DNA of 64,000 bases from Neobacillus niacini (GTDB taxonomy: Bacteria > Bacillota > Bacilli > Bacillales > Cytobacillaceae): NCBI RefSeq assembly GCF_000759675.1, contig NZ_BAWM01000006.1:1-64000 (forward strand). The letters run 5' to 3'. This document shows positions 1-7,966 of this stretch, in pieces. Both the position numbers and the translations under genes were made by a program. The notes beneath the pieces are model-generated. The model did no database searches. It was not told the DNA's origin and was given only the letters and a program-made list of their open reading frames with translations. How positions within the stretch are numbered: the stretch's first letter is position 1; the number at the start of each line of letters is the position of its first letter.

Positions 1-80
1 TAAACGTGGAGGAGCCGTATGCGATGACCCGCACGTACGGAACTGTGAGAGGCGCATGAATTTTTCATGCGCCTACTCTA
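1..80 (+). mobile_element. 3' end of a group II intron (domains V and VI)
   Basis: The first three bases are TAA, which fits the stop codon of an intron-encoded reverse transcriptase lying off the window. About bases 11-45 resemble domain V, with the AGC triad at 13-15, a GCCGTATGCG arm and a CGCACGTACGG arm. A perfect 10-bp hairpin follows (AGGCGCATGA at 50-59 with TCATGCGCCT at 65-74) and then CTACTCTAT, the kind of 3' end usual for bacterial group II introns after domain VI. The base of domain V is imperfectly paired (GAA opposite the AGC triad where GUU is usual). That could mean a variant or a decayed copy. The call rests on motif recall, and the 5' part is not in view. Confidence 0.6.
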
Positions 81-490
81 TTTGAATTATTTTTTTCTAG
101 ATAAGTTGTTAACTCTTTAAGATTCTTTCCTTGAAAAGCAACCCCAGCTTGGTCAAATAGGATATAAGCCGGTTCTGTCTTAATTTTAAGCTCTGGATAT
201 GCCTTCTGAGCCATTTCGAGCTCAGGTAGACTCAAAATATCATTCACTTTTTCAATGATCTTTTTGTTATCTTCAATTGGATTTTCATTATCCCCGATAA
301 CTAGAAGTGAATAGGATTTTTTACTATCAGATAATAGATTAGGATAAGGAAAAGTAGTATTCGTTTCCGTTTTTGTTGATGCCTTCTGTTGATTTTGTTC
401 AGTTGGTTTTGATTCTTCTTTAGTTTCAGTGTTTTGACATCCGACTAACAGGATCAGTCCGAAAACAATAGTCCAAGCGATTCTCTTCAT
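65..490 (-). CDS. small lipoprotein, thioredoxin-like fold suspected
   Basis: A secreted lipoprotein of about 141 residues. A signal peptide starts at MKRIAW and ends in the lipobox LLVGC, followed by a Lys/Glu/Gln/Thr-rich tether and a small globular domain. The stretch TEPAYILFD followed by Gly and an amphipathic helix recalls the cis-Pro end of thioredoxin folds, but no CxxC is present, so a redox role is not supported. The start at 490 is chosen because AGGAAG lies 7 bases upstream; an upstream in-frame ATG at 538 would add 16 residues before the signal peptide. The last three residues (VGA) and the stop lie inside the group II intron domain VI, so the original C-terminus was probably altered by the insertion. 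Function unknown. Confidence 0.75.
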   Translation of the reverse strand: MKRIAWTIVFGLILLVGCQNTETKEESKPTEQNQQKASTKTETNTTFPYPNLLSDSKKSYSLLVIGDNENPIEDNKKIIEKVNDILSLPELEMAQKAYPELKIKTEPAYILFDQAGVAFQGKNLKELTTYLEKNNSNRVGA

Positions 491-655
491 TTGAAATCTT
501 CCTTTGTTGTAATAGAATTCTTTTCTACAACATAGCACAAAATTAGTGCCTTTGTACCGTCTGAATATGGAGGATTGATGAAAAGAAAAGCAGGATAAAA
601 TCGTTTCATGTCAAATTAGTAATGAAACTAGCACTTTTGAAGGAGTGGGGAAGAT

Positions 656-1462
656 ATGAAACAGAGTACTGCAGGAATTGATGCTGGAGGTTCGTTAATC
701 AAAATTGTTTATCAGGAAAATGAGAGAATGCATTTTAAAAAGTTTTCAATTAACCAATTGGATTCAGCCATTTCGTGGATAAATATATCTGCTCCTTCCT
801 TAAAGGTCTCTTTAACTGGTGGAAAAGCAAGTGTGATACAAAAAAAGCATTTTCAAGGAAGTATCGTTATTCCTGAATTTCAAGCAACCTGTGAGGGTGC
901 ACGCTTTTTACTGGCACGTGAGAATAAAAGTATCGAAGAAAACTATTTAATCGTAAATATTGGAACAGGGACTTCGTGGCATATAGTGAATGGGGAAAAG
1001 GTGGAGCGAATTCTAGGCAGTGGTATAGGTGGAGGCACATTTACCGGTCTTGGTTCATTTTTAACACAAGCACAGGGCTATCAACAGCTTACAATCCTCG
1101 CCAATGAAGGAAATAAAGGAAATGTCGATTTGCTTGTTAAGGATATTTATGAATCGTCTGAGAGTCCCATTAATGGTGACTTAACAGCGGCGAACTTTGC
1201 AAAAGGTAAAAAACTGAACCATACAGAAGCAGATCGATTGGCATCACTATCTAATATGATAGCTGAAACCATTGTATTGTTAACCTCACAGGCAGCTGCT
1301 ATTCATCAGGTAAAAAGTGCTGTGATTGTTGGTAGTGCAGTTGTTGGCAATCCTTCATTAAGAATATCTCTAGATTTTTATATGAAAATGGTAGGTTTAA
1401 CCCCTGTATTTTTAGAAAAGGGAGAATATTCCGGTGCGATTGGGGCCTATTTAACTGTCTAA
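656..1462 (+). CDS. coaW: type II pantothenate kinase
   Basis: Phosphorylates pantothenate with ATP, the first step of coenzyme A synthesis, in the cytoplasm. The 268 residues match the length of the Staphylococcus CoaW type. The N-terminal ASKHA phosphate loop GIDAGGS is at residues 7-13, the second phosphate motif NIGTGTS at 101-107 and a glycine-rich SGIGGG segment near 121. Glu74 in IPEFQAT is the likely catalytic acid by family comparison. The start has GAAGGAG upstream. selB follows after about 70 bases on the same strand and may be cotranscribed. Many Bacillus use type III CoaX instead, so this may be an additional or replacement enzyme. Confidence 0.9.
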   Translation: MKQSTAGIDAGGSLIKIVYQENERMHFKKFSINQLDSAISWINISAPSLKVSLTGGKASVIQKKHFQGSIVIPEFQATCEGARFLLARENKSIEENYLIVNIGTGTSWHIVNGEKVERILGSGIGGGTFTGLGSFLTQAQGYQQLTILANEGNKGNVDLLVKDIYESSESPINGDLTAANFAKGKKLNHTEADRLASLSNMIAETIVLLTSQAAAIHQVKSAVIVGSAVVGNPSLRISLDFYMKMVGLTPVFLEKGEYSGAIGAYLTV

Positions 1463-1533
1463 AAATGTTCTCTTGAACTATGAGATCTTTAAAGATAAAG
1501 TAAGAAGGAAGACCCAAAAAAGTAGGTGTAACG

Positions 1534-3420
1534 GTGGAAAAACGATATTTTACAATTGGCATGGCTGGACATATAGATCATGGTAAAACCTCATTGACGA
1601 AAGCATTGACCAATGTGGATACTGATCGATTAAAAGAAGAAAAAGAACGACAAATCTCGATTGAACTCGGATTTGCCCCATTATATGAGGATCAGGAAAT
1701 TCAAATTTCAGTTATCGATGTACCAGGACATGAGCGCTTTATCCGGCAAATGATTGCTGGAGTTGCTGGAATTGACCTTGTTGTACTGGTTGTTGCAGCA
1801 GATGAAGGCGTAATGCCGCAAACAAGAGAGCACCTAGACATCCTAAAATTCTTAGGTGTAAAAAACGGGCTGGTTGCGATTTCTAAAATTGACCGGGTCG
1901 ATGAAGAATTTATTGAGCTTGTAAAAGATGATATCTTAGAAGAACTAACAGGCAGCGTCTTTGAGTGTGCCCCGTTTGTACTTGTGGACAGCCTATCAAA
2001 AAAGGGTATAGAGGAATTAAAAGATTTAATTATCAAAAAGCTCAAAGAACAAGAAATGAGAGATGCAAAAGGGGCTTTCCGCCTCCCCATTGACCAGGTA
2101 TTTACCGTAAAGGGTCAAGGGACAGTTGTTCGTGGAACGGTTTATGAAGGAACTGTGGAAGAGGGAAAAACGCTTAAGATCATGCCAAAAGGTCTGGAAG
2201 TTAAAGCGAGACAGATTCAGGTTCATCATAAGCAAGCACAAAAGGCTTTTGCGGGGCAGCGTACTGCCATCAATCTTGCGGGAGTCTCGAAGGAAGACCT
2301 AGAACGCGGAGATGTTTTGGTTTCGTCGGAGCACTTTATTGTTACTAAAACAGTGGATGTAGCGATAAGAGTTGTTGAAGATCTCGATTATTTGGTTAAA
2401 CAAAGAATGCCAATTAAGCTCCATATTGGAACCACAGAAGTAATGGGACGTATTGTCTTTTTTGATAGAAACGAGATTAAGGAAGAAAACGGTGAAATAC
2501 TATGTCAGCTTCGTTTGGAGGAAGAAATTCTTACTAAACGAGGTGATCGCTTTATTTTACGACGTCCGAGCCCACAAGAAACGATTGGTGGCGGCTGGGT
2601 TATCGATCCGAGAGGAAATAAATATCGATTTGGTAATCAAACGATTGAAGATTTGGAAAAGAAAAAGGTTGGATCACCAAAGGAACGGATTACCGCTGCC
2701 ATTTTTGAAACAAAAAGCTTAACCTTAGGGGAATTAATAAAACGCACTGCGCTGGATGAAGAAACATTGAATGAGTTTTTGAAAGATGACGATTTTGTTT
2801 TATTTAATACGAAAGAGTTTACACTCAAAATGTTAATTAACTCGATCGAAGAAGACATCTATGACCGCCTGCAAGAGTTCCATAAAACACACTCAATGAA
2901 ACAAGGTATTAATAAGGCTGAGCTATTGCAATCCATGCAAAGGAGGTTCCCAAAATCGCTACTTGATTTCGTTGTTGAAAATGGGATCGCAAATGGGGTA
3001 TTTAATCGAAAAGAACAGTTTGTTTCGTTACCAAGCTTTGTTCCGGAAGTACCGAAAAGCTGGCAAAAACGGGCTGAAAACATGCTTATGGAATTAAATA
3101 AGGACGCGCTAAAGGTTCGTTATTATAAGGACTATTTTTCGGATTCAGGAATACCAGACCATTTAGAGGCGGACCTGAGACGTTTTCTTGAAGAGCAAGA
3201 ATTAGTAGTCCATTTGGATGAACAATTTGCATATCACGGCGAGGTCTTTAAAGAAGCTGTCGAGAAACTTCGAAGTGGTACCGGAGAAGAGTTTGAGGTG
3301 GGCGCTGCGAAAGAAATTCTAGACCTTTCGCGCAAATATATGATTCCATTTTTAGAAAGATTGGATTCTAAGGGGATTACCAAACGAGTTGAAAATAAAC
3401 GAGTCTGGCAAAATAAGTAA
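1534..3420 (+). CDS. selB: selenocysteine-specific translation elongation factor SelB
   Basis: GTPase that brings selenocysteyl-tRNA(Sec) to UGA codons marked by a SECIS hairpin. The 628-residue protein has an EF-Tu-like G domain with GHIDHGKT at 12-19, DVPGH at 62-66 and SKID at 117-120, then two beta-barrel domains. A long C-terminal region rich in Lys/Glu (about 370-628) corresponds to the winged helices that bind SECIS RNA. The length is close to the 614-634 residues of characterised SelB proteins, which excludes EF-Tu. The start is GTG, preceded by AGGTG. selA, selD and the tRNA(Sec) gene are not in this window. No selenoprotein candidate is evident here, so the targets lie elsewhere. 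Confidence 0.93.
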   Translation: MEKRYFTIGMAGHIDHGKTSLTKALTNVDTDRLKEEKERQISIELGFAPLYEDQEIQISVIDVPGHERFIRQMIAGVAGIDLVVLVVAADEGVMPQTREHLDILKFLGVKNGLVAISKIDRVDEEFIELVKDDILEELTGSVFECAPFVLVDSLSKKGIEELKDLIIKKLKEQEMRDAKGAFRLPIDQVFTVKGQGTVVRGTVYEGTVEEGKTLKIMPKGLEVKARQIQVHHKQAQKAFAGQRTAINLAGVSKEDLERGDVLVSSEHFIVTKTVDVAIRVVEDLDYLVKQRMPIKLHIGTTEVMGRIVFFDRNEIKEENGEILCQLRLEEEILTKRGDRFILRRPSPQETIGGGWVIDPRGNKYRFGNQTIEDLEKKKVGSPKERITAAIFETKSLTLGELIKRTALDEETLNEFLKDDDFVLFNTKEFTLKMLINSIEEDIYDRLQEFHKTHSMKQGINKAELLQSMQRRFPKSLLDFVVENGIANGVFNRKEQFVSLPSFVPEVPKSWQKRAENMLMELNKDALKVRYYKDYFSDSGIPDHLEADLRRFLEEQELVVHLDEQFAYHGEVFKEAVEKLRSGTGEEFEVGAAKEILDLSRKYMIPFLERLDSKGITKRVENKRVWQNK

Positions 3421-3426
3421 GAAAAA

Positions 3427-3458
3427 CCTCAATCCCGAGAATGGATTGAGGCTTTTTT
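3427..3458. terminator. terminator between convergent selB and the TerD-type gene
   Basis: CCTCAATCC at 3427-3435 pairs with GGATTGAGG at 3443-3451, followed by six T on the plus strand. The A-rich left flank makes it usable in both directions. It sits directly between the two gene ends. Confidence 0.9.
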
Positions 3459-3461
3459 CTT

Positions 3462-4934
3462 TTATGAAAGGAACTCCCCAGGATTTAATCCTAGCTCGCG
3501 GCAAATATCACTGACCATTTGCATTTCATTGTGGTCAAAATTGCCGTCTGCATACCCAATGGCAATACAGTAGCGAGCAACTAAACGGGCTATTTCTGGT
3601 TTTGATCTTATTTTTCCTAATGCTCTGAAGGCTTCCGCTCTGCCAATCATCCGATCTGCTTCGATACGTGAAACAAAGTAATTAAATCTTTGGATGACTT
3701 TGGTACTATCAAATACGCGTAGCTCTTCACTGGAATTTACAAATTCAATCATTTTTTGTCGTTCCGTAGCGTCCAGGTACCCGTCTGCCATGGAGACCAA
3801 TGCACATGCTGCTACCACTGCCTCTAAAACATCCTGGCTCTTGTAACGATTAAACAATTCCTGAGCTTTTCTTTTTGATTGATTTGCCCATTCCGCATAG
3901 TCTGTTTGATTTGGGGACCATGTGTTTCCACAGCTGTTACAAGTAAGTTTTAATTGGTTTTTACCAATAAATCCACCTAGCAAACCGACAGGTCCAAGAA
4001 TTAAACCACCAATTGCTGCTTTACCCAAACCAAATCCCTTTTGCCCTGTTCGGATATTTGATGAGCTACAGCGAGGGCAATGAATATCGTCCCCATATGT
4101 ACGATTGGTGTTCGGCGCTGAGGTTTGTGTTGGATATCCAAAAGCTGGCTGCGAATAGGAAGATTCCGGCTGTAAATGAATTCGCTGAGGCTGTTGGTTT
4201 TGCTGGTATGGGTTAGCACTGTATTGATTTTGATTAAATGAATTTTGGTTGTTAATTTGGTTCTGATTGTTAAATTGATTTTGATTGTTATTTAGTTGGT
4301 TCTGATTGTTGTTAAATAAATTTTGTTGAACAGGCGGTGGTGTTGGTATTGGAGTTGGATCATCAACGCTTACCCCAAAATTGCGGCACAAAGCTGCCAG
4401 TCCACCTTGAAAACCACTGGCAATCGCATTAAATTTCCATTCTCCGTTATGACGGTAAAGTTCTGCCGCTACAATAGCTGTTTCAACAGTAAAATCTTTG
4501 CCAAGGTTAAAACGAAGTAGTTCCTCATTTGTTTGTTCATTAAAGATGCGCACGTATGAATTAGAGATTTGTCCAAAGTTTTGCTGCTTCACTTGTGCGT
4601 CATGAATCGTAATCGTAAAAGCAATCCGATGGATGTGGCTAGGAACACTTTGTAAATTAATTCGGATTTGTTCGTCATCCCGTTCGCCCTCACCATTTCG
4701 GTTATCCCCACTGTAATTAATCGAGCCATTGCCTCCAGATGGATTATTATAAAAAATAAAATCTTGATCACTTTGAACCTTACCGGTTTGCCCTAATAAA
4801 AAGGTGGAGGCATCTAAATCAAAGTTAGAACCATTATGTGCAATATCCCATCCTAAACCAACGACAACATTTTGCAGACCAGGATGTGACTTTGTTAAAT
4901 CAACTTTTTGTCCTTTACTAAGCGTAACTCCCAA
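3462..4934 (-). CDS. TerD / zinc ribbon / TerB multidomain stress protein
   Basis: A cytoplasmic protein of about 490 residues with three parts. Residues 1-190 are a TerD (stress, calcium-binding) domain starting GVTLSKGQKVDL, with the acidic D-x-D region near DLDAS. Residues 195-285 are a low-complexity Asn/Gln/Pro-rich linker with repeated NNQNQ units. CPRC at about 286-289 and CNSC at about 332-335 make a zinc ribbon around a Gly-rich hydrophobic hairpin. Residues 360-490 resemble a TerB helical domain with acidic loops (ADGYLD, ADGNFD). I place the start at TTG 4934: AAGGAG lies 8 bases upstream and the resulting N-terminus matches the family, whereas the upstream GTG at 4943 overlaps that ribosome binding site. 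Ter proteins are linked to tellurite, phage and envelope stress; the exact role here is unknown. Confidence 0.85.
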   Translation of the reverse strand: MGVTLSKGQKVDLTKSHPGLQNVVVGLGWDIAHNGSNFDLDASTFLLGQTGKVQSDQDFIFYNNPSGGNGSINYSGDNRNGEGERDDEQIRINLQSVPSHIHRIAFTITIHDAQVKQQNFGQISNSYVRIFNEQTNEELLRFNLGKDFTVETAIVAAELYRHNGEWKFNAIASGFQGGLAALCRNFGVSVDDPTPIPTPPPVQQNLFNNNQNQLNNNQNQFNNQNQINNQNSFNQNQYSANPYQQNQQPQRIHLQPESSYSQPAFGYPTQTSAPNTNRTYGDDIHCPRCSSSNIRTGQKGFGLGKAAIGGLILGPVGLLGGFIGKNQLKLTCNSCGNTWSPNQTDYAEWANQSKRKAQELFNRYKSQDVLEAVVAACALVSMADGYLDATERQKMIEFVNSSEELRVFDSTKVIQRFNYFVSRIEADRMIGRAEAFRALGKIRSKPEIARLVARYCIAIGYADGNFDHNEMQMVSDICRELGLNPGEFLS

Positions 4935-5035
4935 ATTTTCCACTCCTTATCATGTTTATTATTCCTATATTCATTTATAAACCTAATTATGTAGAAGATT
5001 GAAATTACTTTCAATTATTTCTCTTACTATAACAC

Positions 5036-5062
5036 TACGAGGTAAGTGATGATAAAGTTTCA
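5036..5062 (-). promoter_or_regulatory. ECF (SigW/SigM-type) promoter of the TerD-type gene
   Basis: On the minus strand TGAAAC (5062-5057) and CGTA (5039-5036) are separated by 17 bases, the arrangement of Bacillus extracytoplasmic-function sigma promoters. It points to the TerD-type gene about 100 bases away. B. subtilis TerD-type genes of the yce operon are known members of ECF regulons, which agrees. Confidence 0.7.
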
Positions 5063-5171
5063 AAATTAATATTTTTTCATTCCATCTATATTGCAAGTCC
5101 TGAAACAGGAAACTAGATCATCCAAGTTTTCTTTAGCGAGAACCATTTTGAAATTATATTTTAAAAATAAT

Positions 5172-5200
5172 TTGAAAAAAGTAGAATAATAATTTATAAT
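5172..5200 (+). promoter_or_regulatory. SigA promoter of the dpp operon
   Basis: TTGAAA at 5172-5177 and a perfect TATAAT at 5195-5200 with a 17-base spacer, 39 bases upstream of dppA. The CodY box overlaps its -10 end. Confidence 0.85.
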
Positions 5201-5212
5201 TTTAAGAAAATT
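5198..5212. promoter_or_regulatory. CodY box overlapping the dpp promoter
   Basis: AATTTTAAGAAAATT differs at one position from the CodY consensus AATTTTCWGAAAATT. It overlaps the -10 box and the expected transcription start, so a bound repressor would block initiation. The dpp operon of B. subtilis is an established CodY target. Confidence 0.8.
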
Positions 5213-5238
5213 AAGAATTTCTTAATAGGGGGTTAATT

Positions 5239-6063
5239 ATGAAGTTATATGTATCCGTAGATATGGAAGGAATAACAGGTCTAGTCGACCACACCCATGT
5301 CGATTCCAACAAGCATAATTATGAACGGAGCCGAATCATTATGACAGATGAGGCAAACCATGTTGTAACAACAGCTTTTGAGCAAGAGTGGAAGGAGGTA
5401 GTTGTTAATGACAGCCATTCCAAAATGAATAATCTGTTAATCGAAAGGCTGCATCCTGAAACACAACTTATTACGGGTGATGTGAAGCCTTTTTCGATGG
5501 TTCAGGGCTTGGATGAATCTTTTGATGGAGCCATCTTTGTTGGCTATCATGCCCGTGCTTCTTTAAAAGGAGTAATGTCCCATTCAATGATATTTGGAGT
5601 CCGAAATATGTACATTAATGATGCGGCAGTTGGAGAATTAGGGTTTAATGCCTATGTTGCAGGATATTTTGATGTACCTGTGTTAATGGTAGCAGGTGAT
5701 GATGGCGCTGCAAATGAGGCCAAAAAACTTATTCCCAATGTCACAACAGCTGTAGTAAAAGAGTCTATTTCACGGTCTGCTGCAAAATCTTTAACACCCA
5801 TAAAAGCAGGACAACTCGTTCGTGAAAAGACCGCTTACGCATTAAGAAATAAAGGAACTGTAAAGCCGCTTACCCCTCCTGATCGTCCCTTGGTAGGAAT
5901 TGAATTTGCAAACTATGGACAAGCAGAGTGGGCCAACCTAATGCCAGGAACAGAAATCGTACCTGGAACAACGATTGTCCGTTTTCAAGCCAAAAATATT
6001 TTAGAAGCGTATCAAGCAATGCTTGTTATGACTGAATTAGCGATGAGAACAACATTCTGTTAG
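5239..6063 (+). CDS. dppA: D-aminopeptidase DppA
   Basis: Zinc-dependent D-aminopeptidase that frees D-amino acids from peptides such as D-Ala-D-Ala. The 274 residues match B. subtilis DppA. The known metal and active-site residues sit at the same numbers: Asp8 and Glu10 in VSVDMEG, His60 in NDSH, His104 in GYHAR and Glu133 in VGEL. It forms a self-compartmentalised decamer in the family. First gene of the dpp-ykf operon; dppB follows after 13 bases. The start has an AGGGGG ribosome binding site. A small palindrome TTAAGAATTTCTTAA lies in the leader just upstream. Confidence 0.95.
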   Translation: MKLYVSVDMEGITGLVDHTHVDSNKHNYERSRIIMTDEANHVVTTAFEQEWKEVVVNDSHSKMNNLLIERLHPETQLITGDVKPFSMVQGLDESFDGAIFVGYHARASLKGVMSHSMIFGVRNMYINDAAVGELGFNAYVAGYFDVPVLMVAGDDGAANEAKKLIPNVTTAVVKESISRSAAKSLTPIKAGQLVREKTAYALRNKGTVKPLTPPDRPLVGIEFANYGQAEWANLMPGTEIVPGTTIVRFQAKNILEAYQAMLVMTELAMRTTFC

Positions 6064-6076
6064 GAAAGGACAAAGC

Positions 6077-7009
6077 ATGAATACATATTTTATCAAACGA
6101 TTTATTGCCATGATTATTACTCTATGGCTCATTATAACCGGGACATTCTTCTTAATGCACTCAGTACCTGGATCACCTTTTAATGAAGAAAGAACAACCA
6201 ATGAAGCTATCCAAAAAAACCTCGAAGCTTATTATCACCTAGACGAACCTCTCTTAGTCCAATATGGAAACTACTTAACAGCACTCCTGCACCTAGACCT
6301 TGGTCCATCAATTAAAAAATCTTCACAGACTGTAAATGAAATGCTTGGAAGGGGATTTCCGGTTAGTTTTGAACTTGGATTTTATACCCTTATCCTTGCG
6401 GTCATCTCTGGAATTACGCTCGGGATTATTGCCGCATTGCGTCATAATGGAGTGATTGACTATCTTTCGATGAGTATTGCTGTCCTAGGGATTTCGATAC
6501 CAAACTTTGTAATGGCTACGTTTTTAATTGAACAATTAGCGGTTAATTTTCCGATTTTTCCAGTAGCCACCTGGACAAGCCCGAAACATATGGTGCTGCC
6601 AACGTTAGCTTTGGCAACAGGCCCAATGGCGATTATTGCGAGGTTAACACGTACGAGTATGCTTGAGGTACTAACACAGGATTATATTAGGACTGCAAAA
6701 GCCAAAGGATTATCACCAGTAAAGATTGTTTTCAAACATGCCTTAAGAAATGCTCTTCTGCCAGTTGTGACGGTCTTAGGCTCATTAGCTGCAAGTATTT
6801 TAACTGGGACGTTCGTAATCGAAAAAATCTTTGCGATTCCGGGGATGGGAAAATACTTTGTTGATAGTATTAATAACCGGGATTTTCCAGTCATTATGGG
6901 TACTACCGTTTTTTATAGTGCAATTTTGATTCTCATGCTTTTTTTAGTCGATCTCGCATACGGAGTATTGGACCCAAGAATCAAACTCCACAAAAAGGAG
7001 GCGAAGTAA
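6077..7009 (+). CDS. dppB: dipeptide ABC transporter permease DppB
   Basis: Integral membrane subunit of the dipeptide importer. The 310-residue protein has about six membrane segments, a first helix near residues 9-28, and the cytoplasmic EAA-type coupling loop (about 195-225, DYIRTAKAKGLSP) that contacts the ATPases. Its stop codon overlaps the dppC start (TAATG), which suggests coupled translation. It works with DppC, the ATPases DppD and YkfD, and lipoprotein DppE. Confidence 0.93.
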   Translation: MNTYFIKRFIAMIITLWLIITGTFFLMHSVPGSPFNEERTTNEAIQKNLEAYYHLDEPLLVQYGNYLTALLHLDLGPSIKKSSQTVNEMLGRGFPVSFELGFYTLILAVISGITLGIIAALRHNGVIDYLSMSIAVLGISIPNFVMATFLIEQLAVNFPIFPVATWTSPKHMVLPTLALATGPMAIIARLTRTSMLEVLTQDYIRTAKAKGLSPVKIVFKHALRNALLPVVTVLGSLAASILTGTFVIEKIFAIPGMGKYFVDSINNRDFPVIMGTTVFYSAILILMLFLVDLAYGVLDPRIKLHKKEAK

Positions 7010-7962
7010 TGGAACTACGTAAACAGGAAGAACGGAATATTTCGCCTGGTGTTCCAGATGAATGGTTTGTCAGGAAGGTACAAAATCAATCAGAAGCAGA
7101 AGCTGTCGTAAGACCCAGTCTGTCATACTGGAAGGATTCCTGGTACCGGCTTTTAAAAAATAAACTAGCAATGTCAGGGATGGCTTTCTTGGTTCTGCTA
7201 GCTTTATTCGCTATTTTTGGTCCAATTATTTCACCTCATTCGGTAGAAACCCAAAAATTGACCTTACAAAATCTGCCACCATCCAGTGAATTTTGGTTTG
7301 GGACGGATGATTTAGGAAGAGATGTGTTTACAAGAACGGCCTATGGTGCCCGTATTTCTCTATTTGTTGGTTTAGTTGCGGCACTCATTGACTTTATTAT
7401 TGGTGTTGTTTATGGAGGAATCTCTGGTTACAAAGGAGGTAAAACCGATAACCTGATGATGAGATTCGTAGAGATCTTATATGGTCTCCCTTATTTACTT
7501 GTTGTTATTTTAGTCATGGTAGTAATTGGACCTGGATTAACAACGATTATCCTCGCGCTGTCGATAACAGGATGGGTTGGAATGGCAAGAATTGTCCGGG
7601 GACAAGTCTTGCAAATTAAAAACTATGAATTTGTATTGGCATCCAAAACATTTGGGACAAAAACAGCCCGGATTATTCGTAAAAATCTTTTACCAAATAC
7701 AATGGGCCCAATCATTGTTCAAATGACCCTTACAATTCCGTCCGCCATTTTTGCGGAAGCTTTTTTAAGCTTCATCGGACTTGGAATCCAGGCGCCGCAT
7801 GCAAGCTGGGGTGTTATGGCGAATGATGGCTTGTCTACGATTCTATCAGGCTACTGGTGGCGATTGTTTTTCCCAACACTTTTTATATCATTAACAATGT
7901 TTGCATTTAATGTTTTGGGTGATGGGCTGCAGGATGCCCTTGATCCGAAACTGAGGAGGTAA
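7009..7962 (+). CDS. dppC: dipeptide ABC transporter permease DppC
   Basis: Second membrane subunit of the dipeptide importer, 317 residues. A polar N-terminal tail of about 50 residues precedes the first membrane helix, as is usual for OppC/DppC. The FGTDDLGRDVF motif after the first helix is typical of the family, and the EAA loop ASKTFGTKTARIIRKN is near residues 213-228. The start ATG overlaps the dppB stop and has a GGAGG ribosome binding site inside dppB. dppD follows 4 bases after the stop. Confidence 0.93.
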   Translation: MELRKQEERNISPGVPDEWFVRKVQNQSEAEAVVRPSLSYWKDSWYRLLKNKLAMSGMAFLVLLALFAIFGPIISPHSVETQKLTLQNLPPSSEFWFGTDDLGRDVFTRTAYGARISLFVGLVAALIDFIIGVVYGGISGYKGGKTDNLMMRFVEILYGLPYLLVVILVMVVIGPGLTTIILALSITGWVGMARIVRGQVLQIKNYEFVLASKTFGTKTARIIRKNLLPNTMGPIIVQMTLTIPSAIFAEAFLSFIGLGIQAPHASWGVMANDGLSTILSGYWWRLFFPTLFISLTMFAFNVLGDGLQDALDPKLRR

Positions 7963-7966
7963 CATC

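Noticed and set aside
4935..4943. GTG start for the TerD-type gene
   Set aside because: It overlaps the AAGGAG site. TTG 4934 gives proper spacing and the family N-terminus.
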